Assembly: GCA_003445795.1 (NCBI GenBank)
Contig: DMCN01000121.1
Coordinates: forward strand, 203-48,868
Source of the DNA: Gallionellaceae bacterium
GTDB lineage: Bacteria > Pseudomonadota > Gammaproteobacteria > Burkholderiales > Gallionellaceae
Length of the DNA stretch: 48,666 nucleotides
Reading direction: 5' to 3'
Both the position numbers and the translations under genes were made by a program. Below are positions 1 through 7,685 of this stretch, in pieces. Within the stretch, counting starts at the first letter, position 1. Every line of letters begins with the position of its first letter. The notes below the pieces were generated by a model. The model saw only the letters and a list, made by a program, of their open reading frames with translations. It was not told where the DNA came from and did no database searches.

Positions 1-424
1 CCGAAAATCCGGCGCACCGGTCATCCATATCGTTCATAGAGGGAATGTGGCGCTGTTCAATCCGGCCGCGGTTGGCTTTGAAATCGTCGCGGCATTGCGG
101 CCGCTGCCCAACGAAACCGTCGTCGAGAAAAACAGGGTGAGCGCTTTCGCAGGTACCGAACTGGGGGCTGCATTACAACGAGCCGATCACAAGAACTTGA
201 TCATCGCCGGCTTCATGACGCACAACTGCGTCAGTTCCACCGCACGCGCCGCGCGCGATCTGGGTTATGCGCCCACCGTTGTTGCCGCCGCCACTGCCAC
301 GCGCGACTTGCCGGATGGTCGGGATGGCGTCATCGCGGCATCCGTGCTGCAAGCTTCCAGTCTGGCCGCGCTGGCTGACCGGACGGCAATCGTCGTTTCT
401 GCGCAGCGCGATATTTTCGACTGA
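1..424 (+). CDS. Isochorismatase-family cysteine hydrolase, 3' part
   Basis: The reading frame is open from the window edge, so the N-terminal part, including the first catalytic Asp, lies outside. The visible part has the isochorismatase-like hydrolase layout: a beta strand reading GAPVIHIVH, a lysine in VVEKNRVSAF that fits the catalytic Lys, and the nucleophile Cys in GFMTHNCVSSTARAARDLGY, followed by the typical alternation of strands and helices. Members of this fold hydrolyse amides or enol ethers (nicotinamidase, isochorismatase, ureidoacrylate or N-carbamoyl hydrolases). The substrate cannot be read from this fragment. No T-rich terminator follows; a REP-like repeat lies about 80 bp downstream. 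Family assignment is firm, function is not. Confidence 0.85.
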   Translation, partial: RKSGAPVIHIVHRGNVALFNPAAVGFEIVAALRPLPNETVVEKNRVSAFAGTELGAALQRADHKNLIIAGFMTHNCVSSTARAARDLGYAPTVVAAATATRDLPDGRDGVIAASVLQASSLAALADRTAIVVSAQRDIFD

Positions 425-502
425 CACTCGTGGCTCGCAAAGAAAGGTTTGACTCGGCGAAGGTGCAACGTCCGCCCCACCTAAAACAGGACGAACCGGA
501 GC

Positions 503-547
503 TGTAGGTCGGGCTATGCCCGACATGGTGGGCGGAGCCCACCCTAC
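503..547. repeat. REP-like double-hairpin intergenic repeat
   Basis: Two adjacent perfect hairpins are visible. GTCGGGC (508-514) pairs with GCCCGAC (518-524) around a TAT loop, and GGTGGGC (527-533) pairs with GCCCACC (537-543) around GGA. Outer GTAGG and CCTAC can close the pair into one cruciform. This architecture resembles the REP or BIME elements scattered between genes in many proteobacteria, which can stabilise or end transcripts. Only one copy is in the window, so dispersal is inferred. Confidence 0.6.
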
Positions 548-692
548 GCCGGGCCTGATCAAGCGCAAATTGAAACTTGAACTTAACCGAACGCCATGAC
601 CGGCTGACTCCCGATAATCCCGCATTGCCCATACCGACCCCGCGTCAATTTGCGATAATCCCGCATCGACGAATTTCTCCAGAGGGAACGGC

Positions 693-1505
693 ATGAAAAT
701 TTGCTTCATCGGCGGCGGCAATATGGCCAACGCGCTCATCGGCGGCATGCTCGGCAAGGGTTACGCCGCGGCGCAGATCGACGTAGTGGAAATCAACGAG
801 GAGAACCGCGCGAAGCTGCAATCGCAGTTCGGCGTGCGCGCGACGGACAGCCTCGCCGAGGGCGTGGCCGGCAGCGATGTCGTCGTGCTCGCGGTGAAGC
901 CGCAGCAGTTGCGCGAGGTGGCGCAAGCGCTGGCCGCGCTGCTCGAAGGTCAGTTGCTGATCTCCATCGCCGCCGGCATACGCGCGGGCGACCTCGCGCG
1001 CTGGGCGGGCAGCCAGGCCGTGGTGCGCGCGATGCCCAACACCCCCGCGCTGGTGCAGAGCGGCATGACCGGGCTGTACGCGCTGCCGGCGGTGAGCGCG
1101 GCGCAACGCGGGCAGGCGCAAGACATACTCGCGGCGGTGGGCGAAACCCTGTGGGTGGACGACGAACCCATGCTGGACGCGGTCACCGCGATCTCGGGCA
1201 GCGGCCCGGCCTATGTGTTCTATTTCATCGAGGCCATGCAGCAGGCGGCCTACGAGCTGGGCGTGGAAGAATCCCAGGCGCGCCAGATGGTGCTCGATAC
1301 CTTTCTCGGCGCCACCAAGCTGGCCGAGAACAGCAGTGATGAGGTCGCCACTTTGCGCGCGCGTGTCACTTCCAAGAACGGCACCACTGAACGCGCACTG
1401 CTCACCATGGATGCTAACCGGGTGAAGCAGGATATCGTCGATGCCATCCATGCCGCGGCGAAGCGATCGAAGGAGATGGGCGACGAACTGGGGAAGGACG
1501 CGTGA
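693..1505 (+). CDS. proC: Pyrroline-5-carboxylate reductase
   Basis: Cytosolic enzyme that reduces 1-pyrroline-5-carboxylate to L-proline with NAD(P)H, the last step of proline synthesis. The 270-residue length is normal for the family. The N-terminus has a Rossmann nucleotide-binding loop (FIGGGNMANALIGG, residues 5-18), the middle has VVVLAVKPQQL, and the C-terminal dimerisation domain has the substrate-binding AISGSGPAYVF and the signature VTSKNGTTERALL. The ATG is preceded by AGAGGGA at a suitable distance. The stop overlaps the ATG of the yggT gene by one base, so proC, yggT and yggU probably form one transcript, an order common in proteobacteria. Confidence 0.97.
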   Translation: MKICFIGGGNMANALIGGMLGKGYAAAQIDVVEINEENRAKLQSQFGVRATDSLAEGVAGSDVVVLAVKPQQLREVAQALAALLEGQLLISIAAGIRAGDLARWAGSQAVVRAMPNTPALVQSGMTGLYALPAVSAAQRGQAQDILAAVGETLWVDDEPMLDAVTAISGSGPAYVFYFIEAMQQAAYELGVEESQARQMVLDTFLGATKLAENSSDEVATLRARVTSKNGTTERALLTMDANRVKQDIVDAIHAAAKRSKEMGDELGKDA

Positions 1506-2068
1506 TGTTGGGACAGGCACTCGCTTTCCTGCTCGATGTGGTGGTGCAGCCCTTTGCGGCCGTGCTGCTGTTCCGCTTCCATGCAGTGTGGCTGCAGGTA
1601 CCGATGCGCAACCCGCTCGGCGAGTTTGTCATGGCGATCACCGATTTTGCGGTGCTGCGGGCGCGCCGTTTCGTACCCAGGCTGCGGGGGCTGGATACGG
1701 CTACCCTGCTGCTGGCATTCGCGGCCGAGTTCATTTATCTCGCTCTTTTCGTGTGGTTGCAGCAATCGGCTGTGACATTTCCGCTGGCCGGGTTGCTGGC
1801 CTGGACGGCGGTCAAGCTGCTGCAACTGAGCATCTACCTGCTGATCATCACGCTGCTTGCCGAAGCCATCCTGTCCTGGGTCAATCCGCATACGCCGCTC
1901 GCGCCGATGCTGCATGCGGTCAACAGTCCCTTTCTGCAACCCCTGCGCCGCCGCATCCCGCCGGTCGGCAACGTCGACCTTTCGGTGCTGATTCTGTTCA
2001 TCATCTGCCAGCTCATCCTCATCGTGCCAGTCGGCGCATTGGAACAGGCGGCCCAGAGTTTGTTGTGA
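1505..2068 (+). CDS. YggT family integral membrane protein
   Basis: About 187 residues with two YGGT repeats, each formed by hydrophobic helices and a short amphipathic stretch; the second contains AILSWVNPHTPLAPML and PFLQPLRRRIPPVGNVDLS, which match the family. The protein should sit in the inner membrane. YggT proteins have been linked to osmotic or ion tolerance and to division or respiratory complexes in different bacteria, but the molecular role is unsettled. The ATG inside the proC stop (TGATG) is preferred; a GTG one codon earlier is possible. The downstream yggU start overlaps this stop by four bases. Confidence 0.88.
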   Translation: MLGQALAFLLDVVVQPFAAVLLFRFHAVWLQVPMRNPLGEFVMAITDFAVLRARRFVPRLRGLDTATLLLAFAAEFIYLALFVWLQQSAVTFPLAGLLAWTAVKLLQLSIYLLIITLLAEAILSWVNPHTPLAPMLHAVNSPFLQPLRRRIPPVGNVDLSVLILFIICQLILIVPVGALEQAAQSLL

Positions 2069-2349
2069 CCGAGTGGTACCGTCGCAACGGCGACATCCTT
2101 ACCCTGACCCTGCATGTCCAGCCCGGTGCCAAACGCACCGAAGTGGCCGGTCTGCATGGCGATGCCCTCAAGCTCCGCCTTGCCGCACCGCCTATCGAAG
2201 GCCGCGCCAACGAAGCGCTGCTCAGGTTCATCGCCGATACCTTCGGCGTCCCGCTGCGTCAGGTCGAGCTCAAACAGGGCGGTCAATCCCGCCACAAGGT
2301 CGTGGCGATCAGCGGCAGCAAAGTCGAGCCGGGCAGCTTGCTGCTCTAA
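2065..2349 (+). CDS. YggU family protein (DUF167)
   Basis: A 94-residue protein that starts with GTG inside the yggT stop (GTGA overlap), the usual arrangement for this gene pair. It shows the DUF167 core: LTLHVQPGAKRTEVAGLHGD, LKLRLAAPPIEGRANEALL and a final VAISGSKVEPGSLLL. The fold is a small alpha/beta domain; no enzymatic activity is established for the family. Translational coupling with yggT suggests a shared, still undefined function. Upstream in-frame codons run through yggT and are not a credible N-terminus. Confidence 0.9.
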   Translation: MTEWYRRNGDILTLTLHVQPGAKRTEVAGLHGDALKLRLAAPPIEGRANEALLRFIADTFGVPLRQVELKQGGQSRHKVVAISGSKVEPGSLLL

Positions 2350-2402
2350 GATTCACCCGGCCGTCATAGCCGCGTCACAAAGCTTCTTTATAAGGTCGCT
2401 GC

Positions 2403-3005
2403 ATGATGAAGCGCATCCTGTTCACGCTGCTTTTGCTGACAGCCTTTCCGGCCTGGCCGGATACGCCTTACCCCGGATTGCAGGTGGAGGTGAAGCGGGA
2501 GGGGAGTCAGTACAGCTTCGTCGCCAGCTTCGACACGCCGTTGCCGGGCTGTGCCGCTTACCGTTATCTGACCGATTACGAAGCGGCGAAGGAATTGCCC
2601 GGCATGGTCGAATCGCTGGCGTCCCGCGAAGCGCCGGGCAAGGTCAGGGTCGAGCGTACCGCCGATGAGCGCGTGCTGTTCTTTCATGTCCGCCTGCATT
2701 CGGTGATGGAATACACCGAGCAACCCTATGAACGCATCAGTTTCACCCAGCTGAGTGGCGACTCGAAGATGTTCCAGGGCAACTGGGAGATCGAGCCGAA
2801 TGCACAGGGCAGCAGACTCAAGTTCCGGGGGCTGTGGGAACCCGACACCCTGATCCCGCTCTTCATCATCGACCACTTCGCCCGTAACGGGCTGATCGAT
2901 CGTTTCAGCGCGATCGCGCTTCTGGCCGAGCAGCGCAAGGACAAACCCGCGGAGAGTTGTGAAGCCGCGCAACTGGCGATGGGCGGGGAGCAGGAAGCGA
3001 GATGA
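2403..3005 (+). CDS. Secreted START/SRPBCC-fold protein
   Basis: A 200-residue protein with a cleavable-looking signal peptide (MMKRILFTLLLLTAFPAW, then D), so it should act in the periplasm. The rest matches the cyclase/dehydrase-like SRPBCC lipid- or polyketide-binding fold in style: PLPGCAAYRYLTDYEAAKEL at the start, FHVRLHSVMEYTEQPYERIS in the middle, and a long C-terminal helix (IIDHFARNGLIDRFSAIALL). The START family normally binds a hydrophobic ligand in a helix-grip cavity. No ligand can be named. There are two adjacent ATG codons; the first is used here. It follows yggU by about 50 bp and may belong to the same transcript. Confidence 0.7.
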   Translation: MMKRILFTLLLLTAFPAWPDTPYPGLQVEVKREGSQYSFVASFDTPLPGCAAYRYLTDYEAAKELPGMVESLASREAPGKVRVERTADERVLFFHVRLHSVMEYTEQPYERISFTQLSGDSKMFQGNWEIEPNAQGSRLKFRGLWEPDTLIPLFIIDHFARNGLIDRFSAIALLAEQRKDKPAESCEAAQLAMGGEQEAR

Positions 3006-3501
3006 CGTTCACGTCCGGTTTCGCTTCCCTGCTTAGCCACTCGCACAGCCGCCGTCAATAGGCCAAACGGCCTATATATCCCGCTATTACTTTAATGCGC
3101 AGGTGCATTTTCATGATGTTGTCGCCTGCCATGATTTTGCTCGATCCGCCGCTCGGTTTGCCCGGGATAACGGTAATACTGTTACATGAGAGCGTTGCGC
3201 GCCCCGGTCCGCGGCGCGCGGCGGGCGGCAGGGGGATGGTCACGGAAGCCTTTGTTTACAAGGAGGTGGAGGATGTTCGCGCTGCCCGGGAATACCGCCG
3301 GACGGAGTTTTGCCGCCGCCGCCGGGGGAGGACAGGGCCGTTTATTGCAGGCGTAGCAGGCTTTTCGGGCCGACCGGCCTGTTGCAGGTTTGCTAAATCA
3401 TTTGCATGCAACCCCTTGCCATTCCGCCAAATATCTACAACAATCCGCTCCGGTACTTTGACTACACGGTACTTCAACCATCAACTACAGGGAGTTTACT
3501 C
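3006..3501. other. Long leader region upstream of the HU gene
   Basis: This 496-bp stretch contains no recognisable protein gene. It holds a short hairpin (AGGCC AAAC GGCCT near 3059-3072), a very GC-rich block near 3200-3235, a 27-codon reading frame with a strong Shine-Dalgarno (listed separately), and an AT-richer end next to the HU gene. A weak sigma-70-like pair, TTGCCA (3416-3421) and AACAAT (3439-3444) with 17 bp between, could drive the HU gene. The length suggests a regulated untranslated leader or a small RNA, but nothing in it is diagnostic. Confidence 0.4.
3273..3356 (+). CDS. Possible small ORF with strong Shine-Dalgarno
   Basis: A 27-codon frame starting ATG and ending TAG. It is preceded by AAGGAGGTG (3260-3268), close to a perfect anti-16S complement and at a good distance. 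The predicted peptide begins MFALPGNTAGRSFAAAAGGG and has no match that I recognise. It is too small and compositionally simple to trust by sequence alone. It could be a leader peptide in the HU leader, a small protein, or a chance purine run ahead of an ATG. Confidence 0.3.
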   Translation: MFALPGNTAGRSFAAAAGGGQGRLLQA

Positions 3502-3786
3502 ATGAACCGCAAAGAACTGATCGACGCACTGGCAACCAAGACTGGCAGCAGCAAGGCAGATGCAGACCGCAACATCGCGGCACTGATCGACATCATCACT
3601 GCTTCCCTGAAGAAGGGCGACAATGTTGCGCTGGTTGGCTTCGGCACATTCGAAGTGCGCAAGCGCGCAGCCCGCAACGGCCGCAACCCGGCTACCGGCG
3701 CAGCGATCAAGATCAAGGCTTCCAAGCAGCCCGCATTCAAGGCAGGTGCTACTCTGAAGGCTGCAGTCAACGGCGCCAAGAAGTAA
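3502..3786 (+). CDS. hupB: DNA-binding protein HU
   Basis: A 94-residue histone-like protein that bends and compacts DNA as a dimer in the nucleoid. It starts MNRKELIDALA, has the helical dimerisation half, then VALVGFGTFEVRKRAARNGR, which includes the HU/IHF signature, the arm tip RNPATGAAIKI with the intercalating Pro, and a Lys-rich end. The ATG is preceded by AGGGAG. An in-frame extension upstream is not HU-like. The gene stands alone between a long leader and a strong terminator, so it is probably monocistronic. HU is chosen over IHF because of the RNPATG arm and the overall length. Confidence 0.95.
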   Translation: MNRKELIDALATKTGSSKADADRNIAALIDIITASLKKGDNVALVGFGTFEVRKRAARNGRNPATGAAIKIKASKQPAFKAGATLKAAVNGAKK

Positions 3787-3812
3787 TCACCCAAGCCGTT
3801 CAGGCTTGTAAA

Positions 3813-3840
3813 AACGCCGCTCAATGAGCGGCGTTTTTTA
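3813..3840 (+). terminator. Rho-independent terminator of the HU gene
   Basis: CGCCGCTC and GAGCGGCG pair around an AAT loop, preceded by four A and followed by six T. The A and T flanks make it work in both directions, so it may also end the carbonic anhydrase transcript from the other side. A weaker hairpin (CAAGCC/GGCTTG, 3792-3808) precedes it. Confidence 0.92.
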
Positions 3841-3857
3841 TTGGGCATTGATCCGGT

Positions 3858-4649
3858 CTAGTGGTGTGCTGCAGCTGCCGGTGCAGCGGCGGGCTTGCTT
3901 GCCACGGGCTTCTTGGGCGCTGCTTCGGGTGCTGCCTTGGGTTTTAGTTTGGCCAGCAGGGCGCTTACATTTTCCAGCTTGGCGGGATCGGTCTCGCCGT
4001 TGATGTTGACGATGTGCAGTTTGCCCGCGCCCTGATGCAGGTCGTCGGCAAAGTCCATGACCGCACCGATGACCAGGAGGCGGCCGGCGCCGATCTCTTC
4101 GGCGAACTTGAGCCTGGCACCGGTGACCTGGTTATGCACGTTGGCCTTCACGCCGTCGATGTTGTTTAGATCTTTGGAGATGGTGATAGTGTCCAGTTCG
4201 CGCCTGATGGCAGCTGATTCCTTGGAGTAGTTGCCGCTCACTGCGGCAATGGCACCGCAGCGGGAGTGACCTATGAACAACAGTACCGGGGTGTGCAGGT
4301 GATGCACGCCGTATTCGACCGAGCCTTCGGCGGTCGCCATCTGGTTGCCGATGTTGCGCACGGTGAACAGATCGCCTTCAGGGGAGCGGTCGAACATGTT
4401 GGCCTGTACGCGCGAATCCGAACAGGTGACCACCGTGGCTACGGGGGTCTGCCCCTTGGAGAGCGCAGCAAAGAATTCGATCTTGCGCGAGCTCATGTAC
4501 ACGCTGTTGTCGGCTTTCAGATTGTTCAGAAAGGCGACGATGATCGCGCTTTGGTCAACGGCAGCCTCGTGCCCGTGCGCATCCAATGCGCAAGCGGGTC
4601 TGGTCAGTGCCAGTAAGGCGATCAATAGCGGCAAGAACAGTCGATTCAT
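3858..4649 (-). CDS. Exported beta-class carbonic anhydrase
   Basis: Reversible hydration of CO2 to bicarbonate. The zinc and catalytic residues of the beta class are visible: Cys76-Ser-Asp78-Ser-Arg80 and His128-Ser-Arg-Cys131, with the family stretch VRNIGNQMATAEGSVEYGV between them. A hydrophobic N-terminus ending PACA before LDAHGHE is a likely signal peptide, which would place the enzyme in the periplasm. After the catalytic domain, about 30 residues rich in Ala, Pro and Lys end in HH, a tail that the core family lacks. It lies alone between the HU terminator and the rng terminator. In an autotroph such an enzyme could help inorganic carbon uptake, but autotrophy is not shown here. Confidence 0.92.
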   Translation of the reverse strand: MNRLFLPLLIALLALTRPACALDAHGHEAAVDQSAIIVAFLNNLKADNSVYMSSRKIEFFAALSKGQTPVATVVTCSDSRVQANMFDRSPEGDLFTVRNIGNQMATAEGSVEYGVHHLHTPVLLFIGHSRCGAIAAVSGNYSKESAAIRRELDTITISKDLNNIDGVKANVHNQVTGARLKFAEEIGAGRLLVIGAVMDFADDLHQGAGKLHIVNINGETDPAKLENVSALLAKLKPKAAPEAAPKKPVASKPAAAPAAAAHH

Positions 4650-4713
4650 GGAGCACCTGTATGTCGATGGATGTGGAAGCGTAGCCTAACAGGCGGAATG
4701 TCTGAACAGGCAG

Positions 4714-4741
4714 GAAAAAGAGCGGCAAATACAGCTCTTTT
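4714..4741 (-). terminator. Terminator after rng (minus strand)
   Basis: On the minus strand AAAAGAGC and GCTCTTTTT form a stem around a 10-nt loop with a T run, about 50 bp past the rng stop. It probably ends the nadD-rsfS-rlmH-maf-rng transcript. Confidence 0.75.
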
Positions 4742-4789
4742 CGTGGTGACGGGGTATTTTCCGATGCCGTTTCGTGATGCGGGAATGCG

Positions 4790-6244
4790 CTACATCAGGA
4801 TGACATCGTATTGTTCCTGCGAGTACAGGGTCTCTACCTGCAGCGAGACCGGCTTGCCGATGAAGTCTGAAAGCTGGGCGAGGCTTTGCGATTCCTCGTC
4901 GAGGAACAGATCGATGACCTGTTGCGAGCCGAGGATGCGGTATTCGCGGGCGTGGAACTGGCGGTCTTCGCGCACGATCTCGCGCAGGATCTCGTAGCAA
5001 ACGCTCTGTGCGGTCTTCACCTCGCCGCGCCCCTGGCAGGTGGGGCAGGGTTCGCACAGCACATGCGCCAGGCTCTCGCGCGTGCGCTTGCGTGTCATCT
5101 CCACCAGTCCCAGCGAGGAGAAGCCGCTCACGCTGATGCGGGTATGGTCGTGTGCCAGCATCTTCTTGAACTCTTCCAGCACGGCGTCGCGGTGCTCGGC
5201 CGTATCCATGTCGATGAAGTCGCAGATGATGATGCCGCCCAGGTTACGCAGGCGCAGTTGCCGTGCGATGACTTGCGCCGCTTCCAGGTTGGTCTTGAAG
5301 ATTGTATCGTCGAAATTGCGCCCGCCAACGAAGCCGCCGGTGTTGACGTCCACGGTGGTTAGCGCCTCGGTCTGGTCGATGATCAGGTAGCCGCCGGACT
5401 TCAGGTCGACGCGACGCGACAGGGCGCGCTCGATCTCCTCGTCCACGCTGTAGAGGTCGAACAGCGGACGCGCACCGACATAGTGTTCCAGTTTGGGCAC
5501 GGCGTCGGCGATGTAGTCGCGGGCGAAGGTCAGCAGGCGCTCATGTGTCTCGCGCGAGTCGACCAGGATGCGGCCGGTCGACTCGTTCACGCAATCGCGC
5601 AGCACGCGCAAGCTGATGTCCAGTTCTTTGTACAGCAGGGCGGGGGGCGCGACCCGCTGTGCCTGCTGTTGCAGGTTGCTCCATAGTTTGTCGAGATAAG
5701 CGATGTCAGCGCGCAATTCGCAATCGGTCGCCGACTCGGCCAGCGTGCGGATGATGTAGCCGCCCTTGTGTTCGGCCGGCAGTATCTGCTGAAGCTGGGC
5801 GCGCAGTGCTTCGCGTTCAGCTTCGCTCTCGATGCGCTGAGACACGCCGATGTGCGATTCCTGCGGCAGGAACACCAGCAGGCGTCCGGCGAAACTCAGT
5901 TGTGTGGAAAGGCGCGCGCCCTTGGTGCCGATCGGATCTTTGATGACCTGCACCAGCAGGCTCTGTCCCTCGAACAGCACTTTCTCGATGGGTTTGGCGG
6001 CATCGCCGTTGATGCTGTTCTCCCAGATATCGGCGACATGCAAGAAGGCGGAGCGCTCCAGGCCGATGTCGATGAAGGCAGACTGCATACCGGGCAAGAC
6101 GCGTTTCACCTTGCCGATATAGACGTTGCTGACGAGGCCGCGCTGGCTGCCGCGCTCGATGTGCAGTTCCTGCACGACGCCCTGTTGCATCACTGCCACA
6201 CGGGTCTCCTGCGGGGTGACGTTGATCAAGATCTCATCTGTCAT
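4790..6244 (-). CDS. rng: Ribonuclease G
   Basis: Single-strand-specific endoribonuclease that matures the 16S rRNA 5' end and helps mRNA decay. The 484-residue length fits RNase G rather than the much longer RNase E. An S1 RNA-binding domain lies at about residues 35-125 (RGLVSNVYIGKVKRVLPGMQ). The DNase I-like catalytic part carries Asp299 in TTVDVNTGGFVGG and Asp342 in IIICDFIDMD, the pair that binds Mg. A zinc-link CPTC (400-403) precedes QGRG, and a small dimerisation domain follows. The start overlaps the maf stop by four bases, so it is the last gene of the nadD run. Confidence 0.96.
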   Translation of the reverse strand: MTDEILINVTPQETRVAVMQQGVVQELHIERGSQRGLVSNVYIGKVKRVLPGMQSAFIDIGLERSAFLHVADIWENSINGDAAKPIEKVLFEGQSLLVQVIKDPIGTKGARLSTQLSFAGRLLVFLPQESHIGVSQRIESEAEREALRAQLQQILPAEHKGGYIIRTLAESATDCELRADIAYLDKLWSNLQQQAQRVAPPALLYKELDISLRVLRDCVNESTGRILVDSRETHERLLTFARDYIADAVPKLEHYVGARPLFDLYSVDEEIERALSRRVDLKSGGYLIIDQTEALTTVDVNTGGFVGGRNFDDTIFKTNLEAAQVIARQLRLRNLGGIIICDFIDMDTAEHRDAVLEEFKKMLAHDHTRISVSGFSSLGLVEMTRKRTRESLAHVLCEPCPTCQGRGEVKTAQSVCYEILREIVREDRQFHAREYRILGSQQVIDLFLDEESQSLAQLSDFIGKPVSLQVETLYSQEQYDVILM

Positions 6245-6861
6245 GGTGCGGGATATCCAAAAAGTTTCAGCAATTCTACCGTTTCGTACAGCGGCAGTCC
6301 CATCACGCCGGTGTAACTGCCCTCGATCTGTTTCACAAAGGAGCCGGCATGGCCCTGGATGCCGTAGGCGCCGGCCTTGTCGTGTGCCTCGCCGGTGAGC
6401 AGATAGCGGCGGATGCGCTCCTCGCTCAGCGTGTCGAAGGTGATAGTGGTCGCCGATAACCGCGTCTCCAGCCGTTCGCCGTAAATGACTGCGATGGCGG
6501 TGAGCACCTGATGCTGTCTGCCCGAAAGCATGCGCAATATCTCGGCGGCGTGTTCATTGTCGTCCGGTTTGCCGATGATGTGGCCGTCCAGAGTGACCGT
6601 GGTATCCGCAGCCAGCACCGGGTGCAGCGGCTGTTCGCGCAATTCCAGCGTCTCCCAGCCTGCCAGCGCCTTGTCGCGGCAGACGCGCTGCACGTAGTCC
6701 AGCGGTGCCTCGCCGTCATGCGGCGTCTCGTCCACTCCGGCCTCGCGGCGCAGGCCGTGGCGCAACAGCAGGACTTCGTAATGCACGCCGATCTGCTTGA
6801 GCAGTTCGCGGCGGCGCGGACTCTGCGAGGCGAGATAGATGTGCGGGTGTCTGGCGACCAT
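6241..6861 (-). CDS. maf: Maf nucleotide pyrophosphatase (YhdE-like)
   Basis: Maf proteins hydrolyse nucleoside triphosphates, mainly dTTP, UTP or modified pyrimidine nucleotides, to the monophosphate, and are linked to septum control. The 206-residue protein has the hallmark ASQSPRRRELL near the N-terminus, the catalytic ADTTVTLDG, IIGKPDD, and the C-terminal SYTGVMGLPLYETVELL. The last motif points to the YhdE (dTTP/UTP) subfamily; the exact substrate is inferred. It lies 3 bp after rlmH and overlaps rng by four bases. Confidence 0.92.
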   Translation of the reverse strand: MVARHPHIYLASQSPRRRELLKQIGVHYEVLLLRHGLRREAGVDETPHDGEAPLDYVQRVCRDKALAGWETLELREQPLHPVLAADTTVTLDGHIIGKPDDNEHAAEILRMLSGRQHQVLTAIAVIYGERLETRLSATTITFDTLSEERIRRYLLTGEAHDKAGAYGIQGHAGSFVKQIEGSYTGVMGLPLYETVELLKLFGYPAP

Positions 6862-6864
6862 GGT

Positions 6865-7335
6865 TCACTCGCGATGATACGGGTGGTTATGCATCAGGCT
6901 GTGTGCCCGGTACAGTTGTTCCGCCAGCAGCACGCGCACCATGCCGTGCGGCAGGGTGAAGGCGGACAGTGCCAGCAGCTGTTGTGCCTGCTGTTTGACC
7001 GATTCGTGCAGGCCATCGGCGCCGCCGATGACGAAGGCGACATCGCGGCCCTGCCGCATCCAGTCCTGCATCTGCTGGGTAAGCTGTTTGGTGGTGGGGG
7101 TGGCACCGTGTTCGTCGAGCGCGATGCACAAGACCCCTGCGGGCAGTGCGGCCTTGATGCGCAGGGCTTCGGCTTCCATGATCTGCGCGGCGGTCTTGCC
7201 GCTGTTGCGGGTTTCCGGCTTGATCTCGACCAGCGTGATTGTTGCCTCGCGCGGCATGCGCTTGGCGTATTCGTTGAAGCCCTCGGTGATCCACGACGGC
7301 ATCTTGTTGCCCACCGCGAGGATCAACAGCTTCAT
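6865..7335 (-). CDS. rlmH: 23S rRNA (pseudouridine-1915-N3)-methyltransferase
   Basis: SPOUT-class methyltransferase that methylates pseudouridine 1915 in helix 69 of 23S rRNA, acting on assembled 70S ribosomes as a dimer. The 156-residue protein has the family start MKLLILAVGNKMPSWITEGF, the knot region CIALDEHG and FVIGGADGL, and the C-terminal LSAFTLPHGMVRVLLAEQLY and a final HNHPYHRE. It overlaps rsfS by four bases; the pair is conserved in most bacteria. Confidence 0.97.
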   Translation of the reverse strand: MKLLILAVGNKMPSWITEGFNEYAKRMPREATITLVEIKPETRNSGKTAAQIMEAEALRIKAALPAGVLCIALDEHGATPTTKQLTQQMQDWMRQGRDVAFVIGGADGLHESVKQQAQQLLALSAFTLPHGMVRVLLAEQLYRAHSLMHNHPYHRE

Positions 7336-7685
7336 TTGCCCGCTTGGGCGCGCAGCTTGGGTTGGACGCCCCAGAGTTCTTCAAGGTTGTAATAGGCGCG
7401 GACCGCGGGCTGCATGATGTGCACCAGCACCTCGCCGAAATCGACCAGTATCCATTCGCCGCTGCTCTCGCCTTCTGTGCTGAGCGGGACTTCGTTCAGT
7501 TCCTTGAGCTTTTTTTCGACGTTGTCGGCCAGCGCTTTGGTCTGGCGCGTGGATTGGGCGCTGGCGACGATCATGCGTTCGAACAGCGGACTGAGTTTGC
7601 TGGTGTCGATGACCTGAATGTCGAGTGCTTTGACGTCTTCCAGTGCGGCGACGATGGCTTGGGTCTTTTCTTGTGTGCTTAGCAT
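7332..7685 (-). CDS. rsfS: Ribosomal silencing factor RsfS
   Basis: Binds protein L14 on the 50S subunit and blocks joining with 30S in stationary phase or starvation. The 117-residue protein has the Iojap/RsfS fold: VAALEDVKALDIQVIDT, MIVASAQSTRQTKALADNV, then GEWILVDFGEVLVHIMQPAV and YYNLEELW at the end, which are the L14-contact signatures. It overlaps nadD by seven bases and rlmH by four, so translation of the three is probably coupled. Confidence 0.96.
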   Translation of the reverse strand: MLSTQEKTQAIVAALEDVKALDIQVIDTSKLSPLFERMIVASAQSTRQTKALADNVEKKLKELNEVPLSTEGESSGEWILVDFGEVLVHIMQPAVRAYYNLEELWGVQPKLRAQAGK

